A stretch of DNA of 64,000 bases, from assembly GCF_006542335.1 (NCBI RefSeq), contig NZ_CP032485.1, forward strand, positions 1,250,501-1,314,500, written 5' to 3'. Shown piece after piece: positions 36,999-45,076 of this stretch. The notes under the pieces are model-generated. The model was given only the letters and a program-made list of their open reading frames with translations, ran no database searches and was not told the DNA's origin. How positions within the stretch are numbered: position 1 is the stretch's first letter; each line of letters opens with the position of its first letter. The position numbers and the translations under genes are program-made. The stretch is from Neokomagataea tanensis (GTDB lineage Bacteria > Pseudomonadota > Alphaproteobacteria > Acetobacterales > Acetobacteraceae).

Positions 36999-37841
36999 TT
37001 AGAGGTCGTCGTGTATGGTACGTACGATGAGAGGCAATTGTGCCACGTTGAAAAAAGGGTTTTTCTTGCGCTGGGCAAGAATAAAGTAATTTAACGCTTT
37101 TTCAGCAACATATCCCCACATCCTCGGGAAATGATGAATTTTTCCCTCCATTAAAGCTTCCAAATCTTTGATCGTTCCAAAGAGGCCGCTCATATATTCA
37201 TCGAAAAGCTCTGTTTTCATGATGAATATACTATTGTGGTTCGAGGTACGCACTGGGTAGTGCGGTAGCGGTAAAAATTGTTTGTGGTTACGCATGGCTT
37301 CCATAAACAATTCCCACATCTGGGGAGGAAGGCCGCTATTTTTCCATTCGCTTTCGAGATCTGGGCGGTCGTGCAAGTGCCACATACGGGGTACAATAAC
37401 ATCATACTGTGAGAGCCAATTTTTAAAATTCTGGCTTTCCGAAACTGAAAAACTATCTCTGATATTTAGGTGTTCTAGAAAGTCTTCTCGGCTTTGTTCA
37501 ATTTCATGAAGCTTCTGATCAGCGTCAAAAGCATCGCGTTGCCCAGCAAAATGGGGTGAGATTTTGTTTAACTTTTCAAAAGGCATTGGCGTAATAAAAA
37601 AACGCCGACGGTAATGATCAAAGCCTATGTACTCGTAATCATCGAGAAGGTTTTTCCAAACATAGTAGTGATGCCGGATTTCGCTGAAAACGTTTTGCTC
37701 AGAGATGTTCTCCCCATCTAGATCACCAATGAAATGGCCGTCTGGATCGCTCTTAGCGCCGGAGAGGATATCAGCAAATAATTCGTTATTAACAGGTTTC
37801 GCCGGCGTCTTATAATGGCATGAGAAAATCTTCACTCGCAT
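36999..37841 (-). CDS. DUF4422 glycosyltransferase-like protein
   Basis: 280 residues with the DUF4422 hallmark GFDHYRRRFF near 93-102, an N-terminal VKIFSCHYK strand and an acidic MWGYVAEKAL segment near the C-terminus. DUF4422 proteins occur in capsule and exopolysaccharide clusters and are predicted glycosyltransferases. Cotranscribed with the GT61 gene. A 170-base A/T-rich gap without recognisable genes separates it from truA. Confidence 0.75.
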   Translation of the reverse strand: MRVKIFSCHYKTPAKPVNNELFADILSGAKSDPDGHFIGDLDGENISEQNVFSEIRHHYYVWKNLLDDYEYIGFDHYRRRFFITPMPFEKLNKISPHFAGQRDAFDADQKLHEIEQSREDFLEHLNIRDSFSVSESQNFKNWLSQYDVIVPRMWHLHDRPDLESEWKNSGLPPQMWELFMEAMRNHKQFLPLPHYPVRTSNHNSIFIMKTELFDEYMSGLFGTIKDLEALMEGKIHHFPRMWGYVAEKALNYFILAQRKKNPFFNVAQLPLIVRTIHDDL

Positions 37842-38011
37842 TGGCTGATCCTTATGCGTGTTCGTACGTACTCTTTGAGCACCGAAAGCTATGAGCTTAT
37901 AGTGCGGTTTTTTCGAGTAATGGCAAGCTGTTGATGGACAGAGTTTCGTACCATCATTCCGAACAGCTTTAATGTCTCTCAGCCAGAATTGTACGCAGCG
38001 CCCCGTTAACT

Positions 38012-38812
38012 TTAGCTATTTTTGGAAAAGGGATTTTCTTCGTAGCCGACATCAAGAAAGCAAAGGCCATCTGAGGGGGCCGTAGGCCCTGCTACCCGTC
38101 GGTCACAGGCAGCCAGTACTTCGCCCATTTTATCGGGTTCCCATTGGCCGTAGCCGACCAGTGCCAGTGATCCCACCATGTTGCGGACTTGATGATGTAA
38201 AAAAGATCGTGCTTGCGTCTCGATAAAAATCAATTCCCCTTCACGTCGGACGCTAAGCTCGTCGAGTGTACGCATGGGGGAGTTGGCTTGACAGGCAGAC
38301 GCGCGGAACGAAGAAAAATCGTGGCGGCCGAGCAAATAATCAGCGCCTTTTTGCATCAGTTCCGCGTTGAGAGGGCGTTTAACGTGCCAAGCATGGTTTT
38401 CCATGAGGGCGGCGCGTGAAGGTCGGTTGAGGATTGTAAAGCGGTATCTTCGCCAAAGAGCTGAAAAGCGCGCGCTCCACTCCGCTCCGACCGGAGCTGC
38501 GTCCAAGACAACAACGCGGTGAGGTTTGAGATGAAAACTCAACCCGTCACGAATTTGATGGGAGCGAAACTGTGTTCCGGCTGGGAAGTCTAAGTGGACA
38601 ACAATACTTGCTGCGTGGACACCAGCATCTGTTCGGCCAGCAGTGACGCTGGGAACGATTTGCCCCCCGATCATGCGTGCGGCTGCATTTTCGAGGAGTT
38701 CTTGGACTGATATGCCATTATTCTGACGTTGCCACCCAACGAGGCCCGTGCCGTCATATTCAATTTTGACGGCCCAGCGCACGATAGGGGGCGTGGCGGT
38801 AATGTCAGTCAA
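38012..38812 (-). CDS. truA: tRNA pseudouridine(38-40) synthase
   Basis: Modifies uridines 38-40 of the tRNA anticodon arm. The catalytic Asp lies in AGRTDAGVHA near 59-68, an N-terminal EYDGTGLVGWQRQ motif near 18 precedes it, and QARSFLHHQVRNMVG lies near 200. 266 residues. Its start overlaps the fmt stop by 8 bases, placing it third in def-fmt-truA. Confidence 0.95.
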   Translation of the reverse strand: MTDITATPPIVRWAVKIEYDGTGLVGWQRQNNGISVQELLENAAARMIGGQIVPSVTAGRTDAGVHAASIVVHLDFPAGTQFRSHQIRDGLSFHLKPHRVVVLDAAPVGAEWSARFSALWRRYRFTILNRPSRAALMENHAWHVKRPLNAELMQKGADYLLGRHDFSSFRASACQANSPMRTLDELSVRREGELIFIETQARSFLHHQVRNMVGSLALVGYGQWEPDKMGEVLAACDRRVAGPTAPSDGLCFLDVGYEENPFSKNS

Positions 38813-39716
38813 AGCATGTTCCTTTGGGGATGGATTGGCCGCGTAGGAAATCGGCTGCGTCCATCATGCTTCGGCCGGGTTTTTGAAGGCGTAGGATGCG
38901 TAAAAGACCACTTCCGCACGCGATGGTCAGCTTGTCATCGACGGTGCTGCCCGGAGTGGCGTTGCCGGTTTCGTCCAGCGGGATGGCCGCGCCGATTTTT
39001 ATGACAACGCCATCAAGGGTGGTGAATGCACCGGGCCAAGGGGTAAAGCCGCGAATATGCTGGTCCAGCTCTTGAGCGCTTCTCGTCCAGTCCAAGCGTC
39101 CGTCATCGCGTGTGAGGATTTTCGCGTAAGTCACACCTTCTGTCGGTTGAGGTGTGGCTTTAGGTTGTGTGGCGAGTGCCTCTACGACAAGTTTCCCGCC
39201 TAATTCTGCTAAACGGTCATGCAAGGTTGTGGCTGTATCGTGTGGCGTGATGTCCGTTGAGCCTTCCAGCAGAACGGCCCCTGTGTCGAGCCCTTCATCC
39301 ATTTGCATTATGCAAACGCCACTGCGGGAATCACCAGATACGATAGCGGTTTGAATAGGTGATGCGCCCCGCCAGCGGGGAAGGAGGCTCGCATGGATAT
39401 TAAGGCAGCCGAGGCGTGGTGCGTCTAACATTGCTTTCGGCAGAATTAGCCCATAGGCCGCGACGATGGCGGCATCGGCATTCAGCGCGGCAAAAGCCGC
39501 GTGTTCTGCCTCATCTTTTTTTACCTTGGCTGGCGTGCGCACAGGAATACCAGCAGCATCGGCCGCTTCATGAACGGCTGAGCGGCGCAAAGCTTTGCCC
39601 CGTCCCGCCGGGCGTGGAGGCTGTGTGTAAACAGCTACAATGTCATGACCAGCGGTTATGAGAGCATGTAAGGCAGGGACGGCAAAGTCCGGTGTGCCCA
39701 TGAAGATGAGGCGCAT
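38805..39716 (-). CDS. fmt: Methionyl-tRNA formyltransferase
   Basis: Formylates initiator Met-tRNA. Catalytic segment LNIHASLLPRWRGASPI near 106-122 with the conserved Asn-His pair, and MQMDEGLDTGAVL near 139. 303 residues with the usual C-terminal OB-like domain. It lies 7 bases after def, so formyl addition and removal enzymes share one transcript. Confidence 0.96.
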   Translation of the reverse strand: MRLIFMGTPDFAVPALHALITAGHDIVAVYTQPPRPAGRGKALRRSAVHEAADAAGIPVRTPAKVKKDEAEHAAFAALNADAAIVAAYGLILPKAMLDAPRLGCLNIHASLLPRWRGASPIQTAIVSGDSRSGVCIMQMDEGLDTGAVLLEGSTDITPHDTATTLHDRLAELGGKLVVEALATQPKATPQPTEGVTYAKILTRDDGRLDWTRSAQELDQHIRGFTPWPGAFTTLDGVVIKIGAAIPLDETGNATPGSTVDDKLTIACGSGLLRILRLQKPGRSMMDAADFLRGQSIPKGTCFD

Positions 39717-39723
39717 GGAGGGA

Positions 39724-40278
39724 TTAACGCCTTCTGAATTTTTGCTCTTTGGTCAAGCGACGCATGATCATGTTGCGCTTGAGTGTTGAGAGATGGTCAA
39801 TGAACAGAACCCCGTCTAGGTGGTCCATTTCGTGCTGAATGCATGTGGCGAGCAAGCCATCTGCATCACTTTCGATGATGTCACCGGCAAGGTTACGGTA
39901 CCGAACGCGAATCGCTTCAGGGCGCACGACTTCTGCATATTGGTTGGGGAGAGAAAGGCAGCCTTCTTCACGGGCGGCCATTTGCTCCGAGTCGGTAATG
40001 ATTTCAGGGTTAATCAACACCATTGGGGCTGGGTCAGCACCCTCTTCGGCAACATCAACCAAAGCAAAGCGCATATCGAGCCCGACTTGCGGTGCGGCAA
40101 GGCCGATACCCGGCGCTTTATACATGGCAGAAAACATGCCTGGAAGTTGTGCGCGTAGGTGCGCCATGTCTTCCGGGCGCACGTCGCGCGTGACCTGCCG
40201 AAGGATCGGTGCAGGTGCAATGACGATGGGCATGGGCGGGACGTCTTCAATCCCGGTCAGAAAATCGAATTCGCTCAT
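39724..40278 (-). CDS. def: Peptide deformylase
   Basis: Metallohydrolase that removes the formyl group from nascent proteins. All three motifs are present: GIGLAAPQVG near 57, EGCLSLP near 104 (metal Cys) and QHEMDHLDGVLF near 148 (both metal His). 184 residues. First gene of the minus-strand def-fmt-truA unit, divergent from the small heat-shock gene. Confidence 0.96.
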   Translation of the reverse strand: MSEFDFLTGIEDVPPMPIVIAPAPILRQVTRDVRPEDMAHLRAQLPGMFSAMYKAPGIGLAAPQVGLDMRFALVDVAEEGADPAPMVLINPEIITDSEQMAAREEGCLSLPNQYAEVVRPEAIRVRYRNLAGDIIESDADGLLATCIQHEMDHLDGVLFIDHLSTLKRNMIMRRLTKEQKFRRR

Positions 40279-40352
40279 GTGTGCGATTTAGCGACCGAGG
40301 GCCAGCAAAGCCAGCCAAAAGAGGAAATAACCTACGCATTTTCTGCAGAAAG

Positions 40353-40380
40353 CTTGCGTGGTGAGCTATCAGGACCATAT
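40353..40380 (+). promoter_or_regulatory. Candidate heat-shock (RpoH) promoter
   Basis: CTTGCG, 14-base spacer, GACCATAT. This resembles the sigma-32 pattern CTTGAA / CCCCATNT with three departures. It lies about 75 bases before the small heat-shock gene, a fitting place. Confidence 0.4.
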
Positions 40381-40423
40381 TGTTCCAGTATGGATGCCGC
40401 TCTCAGGGTCCATAATTTTCCTG

Positions 40424-40449
40424 TTTCGCTCCATGAGGAGGCTTCAGTC
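40424..40449 (+). promoter_or_regulatory. ROSE-like RNA thermometer hairpin
   Basis: In the leader, TTCGCTCC faces AGGAGGC across a four-base loop. The left arm holds the U-Y-G-C-U motif of ROSE thermometers and covers the Shine-Dalgarno sequence, with a G-G opposition next to weak pyrimidine pairs as in ROSE. The ribosome-binding core lies 13 bases from the ATG, longer than usual. Fit to the family is by eye. Confidence 0.4.
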
Positions 40450-40454
40450 CCATT

Positions 40455-40964
40455 ATGTCCGGTCGTCTTTTTACATCCCCTATGTTTCTCGGTTTCGATC
40501 ATCTCGAACAGATGTTGGAGCGTGCTTCCAAGACCAGTTCGGATGGTTATCCTCCGTATAATATTGAGCAGATTAGCCAAACGGCGCTGCGAATCACGCT
40601 TGCTGTTGCGGGTTTTACGATGGATGACCTGCAGATTACGCAGGAAGATAATCAATTGGTCATCCGTGGCCGCCAAAACGATGATTCGCAGGGACGCGTT
40701 TTCCTCCATCGTGGTATAGCGGCCCGCCAGTTCCACAAAGCCTTTGTGTTGGCTGAGGGAATCGAGATAGGTGGCGCGTGGCTTGATAATGGACTGCTCC
40801 ATATCGACTTGTTACGTCCCGAGCCGGAAGTGCGCGTGAAACGGATTGCCATTTCACAGGGGCGACGTCCGGGCACATCGACTGCTCCGTTGCATCCGGA
40901 AGTAGTGCCGCCGGTCGTAAAATCGCGCCGCTCTCACCCCGTACGCGAATTGGGTGACGACTGA
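40455..40964 (+). CDS. Small heat-shock protein (Hsp20/alpha-crystallin family)
   Basis: 169-residue chaperone of the IbpA class that holds unfolding proteins. N-terminal F-rich region, then the alpha-crystallin core with YNIEQISQTALRITLAVAGF near 36, VIRGRQ near 70 and the FHKAFVLAEGIE segment near 95. The longer C-terminal tail contains the proline-rich IxI-like region. A heat-shock promoter and thermometer-like leader are visible. Followed by a DUF1150 gene, the usual alphaproteobacterial order. Confidence 0.9.
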   Translation: MSGRLFTSPMFLGFDHLEQMLERASKTSSDGYPPYNIEQISQTALRITLAVAGFTMDDLQITQEDNQLVIRGRQNDDSQGRVFLHRGIAARQFHKAFVLAEGIEIGGAWLDNGLLHIDLLRPEPEVRVKRIAISQGRRPGTSTAPLHPEVVPPVVKSRRSHPVRELGDD

Positions 40965-41042
40965 GGCGCTGCGGCTTTGCCGCGTTATTTATGTTTTATC
41001 CTGTCATGTGCGTACATGACAGGGTTTACTGAGGGTTCAGAG

Positions 41043-41294
41043 TTGAGCGATATTTTTGACAGTAACCTACCGACTGAAGAGACGCTGCCCAGCGATCTGA
41101 GGCACATCACGGACCAGCAGTTGCGCGTTTTAGGTATGTCGCGTCTGGCATATTTACGGACGGGCGTGGAAGACGGAGAATCTGTCATTACAATCCACGC
41201 AGCAGACGGTACACCTATGGCTGTTGCTGATGACGAGGAAAGCGCGATGGACGCTATCCTTGAACACGAGATGATACCGACTATGCTGCAGTAG
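41043..41294 (+). CDS. DUF1150 family protein
   Basis: Small acidic protein of 83 residues from the TTG at 41043, which has TGAGG 9 bases upstream; an ATG at 41016 would add 9 residues. Core segments are LRHITDQQLRVLGMSRLAYLR and ITIHAADGTPMAVADDE, typical of DUF1150. The family regularly follows hsp20 genes in Alphaproteobacteria. Function unknown; a role with the heat-shock chaperone is inferred from position. Confidence 0.8.
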   Translation: MSDIFDSNLPTEETLPSDLRHITDQQLRVLGMSRLAYLRTGVEDGESVITIHAADGTPMAVADDEESAMDAILEHEMIPTMLQ

Positions 41295-41360
41295 CACGGC
41301 GGTGCTGACCGTAAAATTGCGGTTGGTGTACATCCGGCGGAACAGGATACAGAGGACGAT

Positions 41361-41726
41361 ATGACCCAGAATCAAGATATTAGCAGGCATTTGGAAGAGG
41401 AGCGCCTTACAGGCGTTGTAGTCCATAATGGTGTGGCATATCTGGCGGGTCAGGTGGCAGATGACGCCACACTCGATACGGAAGGGCAGACGGCGGATAT
41501 TCTGCGCCAAGTTGATGCTCTTCTCGCTGAATTAGGCACGGACAAAACGCGCCTGTTATCAGTTCAGATTTTTCTTACAGACATCAATGAAATCAGTGCA
41601 ATGAACCGGGCTTGGGATGCGTGGCTGGACACAGCGCATAAGCCGGCTCGCGCCACGGTCGAGGCTAAACTGGCTGATCCTGACTGGCGCGTTGAACTTA
41701 CAGCAATCGCTGCTCTCAAAGGCTAG
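41361..41726 (+). CDS. RidA family protein (YjgF/YER057c/UK114)
   Basis: 121 residues, trimeric enamine/imine deaminase fold. Characteristic parts are YLAGQVADDA near 33, VQIFLTDINEISAMNRAWDAWL near 71 and RATVEAKLADPDWRVELTAIA at the end; the substrate-gripping arginine is the Arg of the last segment. RidA removes reactive 2-aminoacrylate made by PLP enzymes. AGAGGACG precedes the ATG. It ends 7 bases before the convergent permease gene. Confidence 0.87.
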   Translation: MTQNQDISRHLEEERLTGVVVHNGVAYLAGQVADDATLDTEGQTADILRQVDALLAELGTDKTRLLSVQIFLTDINEISAMNRAWDAWLDTAHKPARATVEAKLADPDWRVELTAIAALKG

Positions 41727-41733
41727 TTTCTCT

Positions 41734-43056
41734 TTATTTGCGGTGGGTAAGGCAAGAAACCAACCATAGGCAGAGCATTGTGCCGATGGATAAAAGAAAA
41801 TCTTGCCGCCCCGTTGCAGTGAAAGCGATGCTCAATAGCGTGAGAGCAAAGCCAGCAAAAACTATACCTGCCAGACCGCGCCGGGCTACTAAGCTGCCTT
41901 CTGCTGGCCCGGATAAACGCTGCCATTGTGCAGCGTTCGCAAAAAGATATGTGAACATGATGAGCATGGCCGAGAGAGAAAGCGCCATGATGTACCCATC
42001 GTGTGGTGACAAAATACCAAGCCCTGCGACCAGGCACTCCAAAATTGCTGTGTAGAGAACAGCCCATACAGGCACGCCACTGGCTGTAAGAGTTCGGCAA
42101 TGCGCGGGAGCGTCACCCGTCTCAGCCAATTCGTACAGAACGCGTGATGCGGCAAAAAGTGCGGAATTTAAGCAGGATGTGACAGCGACAAGCACGATGG
42201 CTGTCAGGACACGCGCCCCTACAGCTATGCCCATATGATCCAGAGCAGTAGTGAACGGGGAGTGCCCTGCTTGAAGGGCTGTGATGGGCACGATGGTAAG
42301 GACCAGAGCCAACGATGCTACGTGCAGGAAACCCACCTGCGGTACCAGCTTTTTTGCAGCGTGCGATACGCTACGCACCGGGTCCGGAGACTCCATTGCT
42401 GCGACGGTGGCAATTTCAAAACCAGTGAGAGTCTGGATGAGCAAGGGCAACGCCGCCAAGGCAGTGCCTATTCCTGCAGGTATCAATGAGGCAGTCGTAA
42501 CACCAACATTGCTTGTATGTGTGCCAACGAAACTGGGCCACAGCCACGACAGGACGCCAACCAGAATGAATAAGACGAGCGAACCGAGTTTAGTGAGGGA
42601 AAGTGCGGCCTCGCCACGGGCATAGGCCCGCGCAGAGATCAGGTTAGTCAAAAGAGTAAGCGCTACAAGAATGGCCATTCCGAGCGCACCGGGTAAGCCT
42701 GTGAGCTGAGTAAAAAGTGGACCTATGGCGATAATTTCGGAGCCTGCCGTAGCGCACCAGTACAAAACATAGCCCCAGCCAGCGATGAAGCCCGACCTAG
42801 CGCCTAATGCATCGCGAATTTGGCCAATAAACGAACCAGCCTGGGGTTTGCTTGCTGTCATATCTGCAAGCACGCGCATCTGTCCGACCATAAGGAGAAT
42901 GGCGATGGTGTAGAGGGGAATAATCAGGAAGCCAGTTTGTTTTAAAAAAGCCGTGGAGCCGACGAAGAGGCCCGCACCGATTACGCCGCCAACGGCTATC
43001 ATTCCGACCAGCCTAGGGGAAAGAGTGTGATGCAGTCCGGAAGGAGGTGTGGTCAT
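41734..43056 (-). CDS. Amino acid-type (APC) permease of the phosphonate cassette
   Basis: 440-residue transporter with about 12 membrane segments. The N-terminal GVIGAGLFVGSTAFL motif (about 26-40) is the APC-family substrate backbone site, and GWGYVLYWCATAGSEI near 97 is typical of the GABA/proline subgroup. The ATG at 43056 overlaps the upstream FAD gene stop as ATGA. In this setting it may import 2-aminoethylphosphonate or a methylated form, replacing the usual ABC importer; this is inference from the operon. Confidence 0.88.
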   Translation of the reverse strand: MTTPPSGLHHTLSPRLVGMIAVGGVIGAGLFVGSTAFLKQTGFLIIPLYTIAILLMVGQMRVLADMTASKPQAGSFIGQIRDALGARSGFIAGWGYVLYWCATAGSEIIAIGPLFTQLTGLPGALGMAILVALTLLTNLISARAYARGEAALSLTKLGSLVLFILVGVLSWLWPSFVGTHTSNVGVTTASLIPAGIGTALAALPLLIQTLTGFEIATVAAMESPDPVRSVSHAAKKLVPQVGFLHVASLALVLTIVPITALQAGHSPFTTALDHMGIAVGARVLTAIVLVAVTSCLNSALFAASRVLYELAETGDAPAHCRTLTASGVPVWAVLYTAILECLVAGLGILSPHDGYIMALSLSAMLIMFTYLFANAAQWQRLSGPAEGSLVARRGLAGIVFAGFALTLLSIAFTATGRQDFLLSIGTMLCLWLVSCLTHRK

Positions 43057-44174
43057 GATGAGCCCCAAAGGTCAGCGAGTGTTTCTTCTGCGATCGCGAA
43101 AGATGTGCTGGCCCCTGTACCGCTTGTGATGAGGACTATGCGTACCGTATCGGATACGCGGTCCGTAAGCATGGTATCAGGGCCGCTGGTATAGCATCCG
43201 CTCCAGCGGGAAGTGACCGGCGGAGTAGATTGGAACACGGTAGCATGTTCCGTAAGAATTAATTCGTCCACCCCTGCATCGCTAAAAGGATCGGGTTTAT
43301 CAGCATAGATATGGGAGTCTCCGACGATTTGAGAGCCATCTGCGGAGCGAACGGCGATGAGGTGCACCCCTGCGGCAAAGGCAGCCGCTTTGTCGCGTTG
43401 CAGTCGTTTTATGAGGGCAGCGTGGCCTGCCAAATGGTGGTAGCCTTTATAGCGCCCGACCCCTAGGTCGGACATGATGGCTGGGGTTTCGGCATGGTAG
43501 CTGCCAGATGCTAAGCGCATCATCTGTAGTGTGCAGTGTTTCAGGCCATATTGTGCGAGGCGCTCTGGAAATAGTGTCTGAAGGTCATCGCCGGGGCAAA
43601 TAACAACCTGTTCAGCGTGGACTACGCCCCGATTTGTGCAAATGGTTGGGGGTTCAACGGCATGTACGGTTGTACCCCATAAAATCGTGACGCCCCACTG
43701 CTCAGCAAGCCAGCGTGTAAGCTGGGGAATAGCGTCTCTCGACTCCACGCGAAGTTCATACGGCGAAAGCAATGCGCCATGCAGGGCGGTAGTTTTAATA
43801 TCCGTATAGCTGCGGAGGTTTTGTGGTGTGAGAAGTGTGCAGTCACTCCCCATTTCGTCATCAGCGAAGGCTTCGAGCACGTTAAGCGCTTCTGGGTATT
43901 GTGCGAGAACGAGGAGTTGGCGCTGTGTAATTGGAATATGTGCGGCTTGGGAAATTTCGGACCAGATGTCGCGTGTGCGCCGTGCTCGTTGCCAGCAGGC
44001 TCCCTTTTCTTGGCCCGTGACGGTAATGAAGCCAAAATTTCGGATGGATGCGCCTGTCGCTGCAAGGTTGCGTTCAAGAACAACGCAGCGTTTCCCGCGT
44101 TTGGCTGCGGCGAGTGCATGCGCCAAACCACATATTCCGGCGCCTACAATCGCAATATCGTAATGCTGGTTCAT
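43053..44174 (-). CDS. FAD-dependent aminophosphonate oxidase family protein (TIGR03364-like)
   Basis: 373 residues, DAO fold. The FAD-binding VGAGICGLA lies at 10-18. The segments GASIRNFGFITVTGQ, LSPYELRVESRDAIPQL, VICPGDD and TLQMMRLASG match the phosphonate-associated FAD oxidoreductase clade (HpnW/Pbf-type). Known members oxidatively remove the amine from 2-aminoethylphosphonate relatives to give phosphonoacetaldehyde, the PhnX substrate. It overlaps phnX and the permease by 4 bases each. No PhnW transaminase is present, so this enzyme probably takes its place. Confidence 0.82.
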   Translation of the reverse strand: MNQHYDIAIVGAGICGLAHALAAAKRGKRCVVLERNLAATGASIRNFGFITVTGQEKGACWQRARRTRDIWSEISQAAHIPITQRQLLVLAQYPEALNVLEAFADDEMGSDCTLLTPQNLRSYTDIKTTALHGALLSPYELRVESRDAIPQLTRWLAEQWGVTILWGTTVHAVEPPTICTNRGVVHAEQVVICPGDDLQTLFPERLAQYGLKHCTLQMMRLASGSYHAETPAIMSDLGVGRYKGYHHLAGHAALIKRLQRDKAAAFAAGVHLIAVRSADGSQIVGDSHIYADKPDPFSDAGVDELILTEHATVFQSTPPVTSRWSGCYTSGPDTMLTDRVSDTVRIVLITSGTGASTSFAIAEETLADLWGSS

Positions 44175-44971
44175 GCCGTTGCTTCTTGCTGTGCATGGCG
44201 ACGAAGAAGGTCTGGAAGGTCTGCAATTGTATCAATGACATAATGAGCCCCAGCTTCGTGCAGTGCGGCATAAGCGGCTGTGCGTTTTGTTTGATAGAGC
44301 TCAGCAGGCATAGCGGCAATTTCGGAAGGGGTATGCCCGAACATATTGCCTGAAACAGCCACGCCGACAGCCCATGCACCAGCGTTCAGGCCTTCTAAAA
44401 TCCCTACAGGTGTATCATCGACCTTAATAACCCGCTGGGCAGACCAGACATTAAGGTTAATGAGGTTCTGCCACAGCATGAGCGGACTGGGGCGGCCAGC
44501 AGGGGTTTCATCTGCACAGACAAGGTGATCAGTGAAGACACCATGTGCTGTGGCGATGGGGGTAATGTGTTCCATAATTGAGCGGGTATAACCAGTGGTC
44601 GAACCAATTTTTAAACCGTGATCTCGAAGAGTTTTCAGGCATTCAGCCGCTCCGGGGATAGGGTCCGCATACAGAGCAGCGCTGCGGATATTACGAGGCA
44701 TAAAGTCTTCATAGAGATGAGACAGGTCGTCTTCCGAGGGAAAGCGTCCGTGGGTATTTTTCCAAGCTGCCATAATGCGTGGTTGAGCCAACAGCGCGGC
44801 TATATGGGGGCGCTTGGCCATGCCCATGGGGGTGCGCGCTTCAGCAATGGAAATGGGCACACCATGGCGTGCGAAGCTTTCTGTAAAAGCTTGCATGGGT
44901 GCGAGGGATCCAAAGTCGACAAGTGTGCCAGCCCAATCAAAAATTACGGCATCGAATATGGAAGAGAGCAT
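44171..44971 (-). CDS. phnX: Phosphonoacetaldehyde hydrolase (phosphonatase)
   Basis: HAD-type enzyme of 266 residues that splits phosphonoacetaldehyde to acetaldehyde and phosphate. Nucleophile Asp12 in FDWAGTL, the Schiff-base Lys53 in MGMAKRPHI, and the metal Asp pair in VDDTPVGI near 187 are all in place. Start at the ATG 44971, preceded by TTGGAG 10 bases upstream; a longer frame reaching 45223 runs through the divergent LysR gene and is rejected. First gene of the three-gene cassette, giving acetaldehyde that acetic acid bacteria readily oxidise. Confidence 0.92.
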   Translation of the reverse strand: MLSSIFDAVIFDWAGTLVDFGSLAPMQAFTESFARHGVPISIAEARTPMGMAKRPHIAALLAQPRIMAAWKNTHGRFPSEDDLSHLYEDFMPRNIRSAALYADPIPGAAECLKTLRDHGLKIGSTTGYTRSIMEHITPIATAHGVFTDHLVCADETPAGRPSPLMLWQNLINLNVWSAQRVIKVDDTPVGILEGLNAGAWAVGVAVSGNMFGHTPSEIAAMPAELYQTKRTAAYAALHEAGAHYVIDTIADLPDLLRRHAQQEATA

Positions 44972-45031
44972 GCTCCAAAACTCCAAGGAAAGGATGCAGC
45001 AAGTATTGAAGAGGTAGATCACCCAAGAAAA

Positions 45032-45046
45032 ATCGTTAATAATGAT
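45032..45046. promoter_or_regulatory. Candidate LysR operator
   Basis: ATCGTTAATAATGAT, a near-palindrome (12 of 15 positions match its complement) with the T-N11-A form of LysR boxes. It lies in the 105-base gap between divergent phnX and the LysR gene, where a shared site is expected. Confidence 0.45.
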
Positions 45047-45076
45047 AAATATATCAGTTTTTTCGATGGGGTTGTG

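Noticed and set aside
44618..45076. Long N-terminal extension of the LysR frame
   Set aside because: It runs antisense through phnX, is not LysR-like, and the normal 289-residue protein begins at the ATG 45077.
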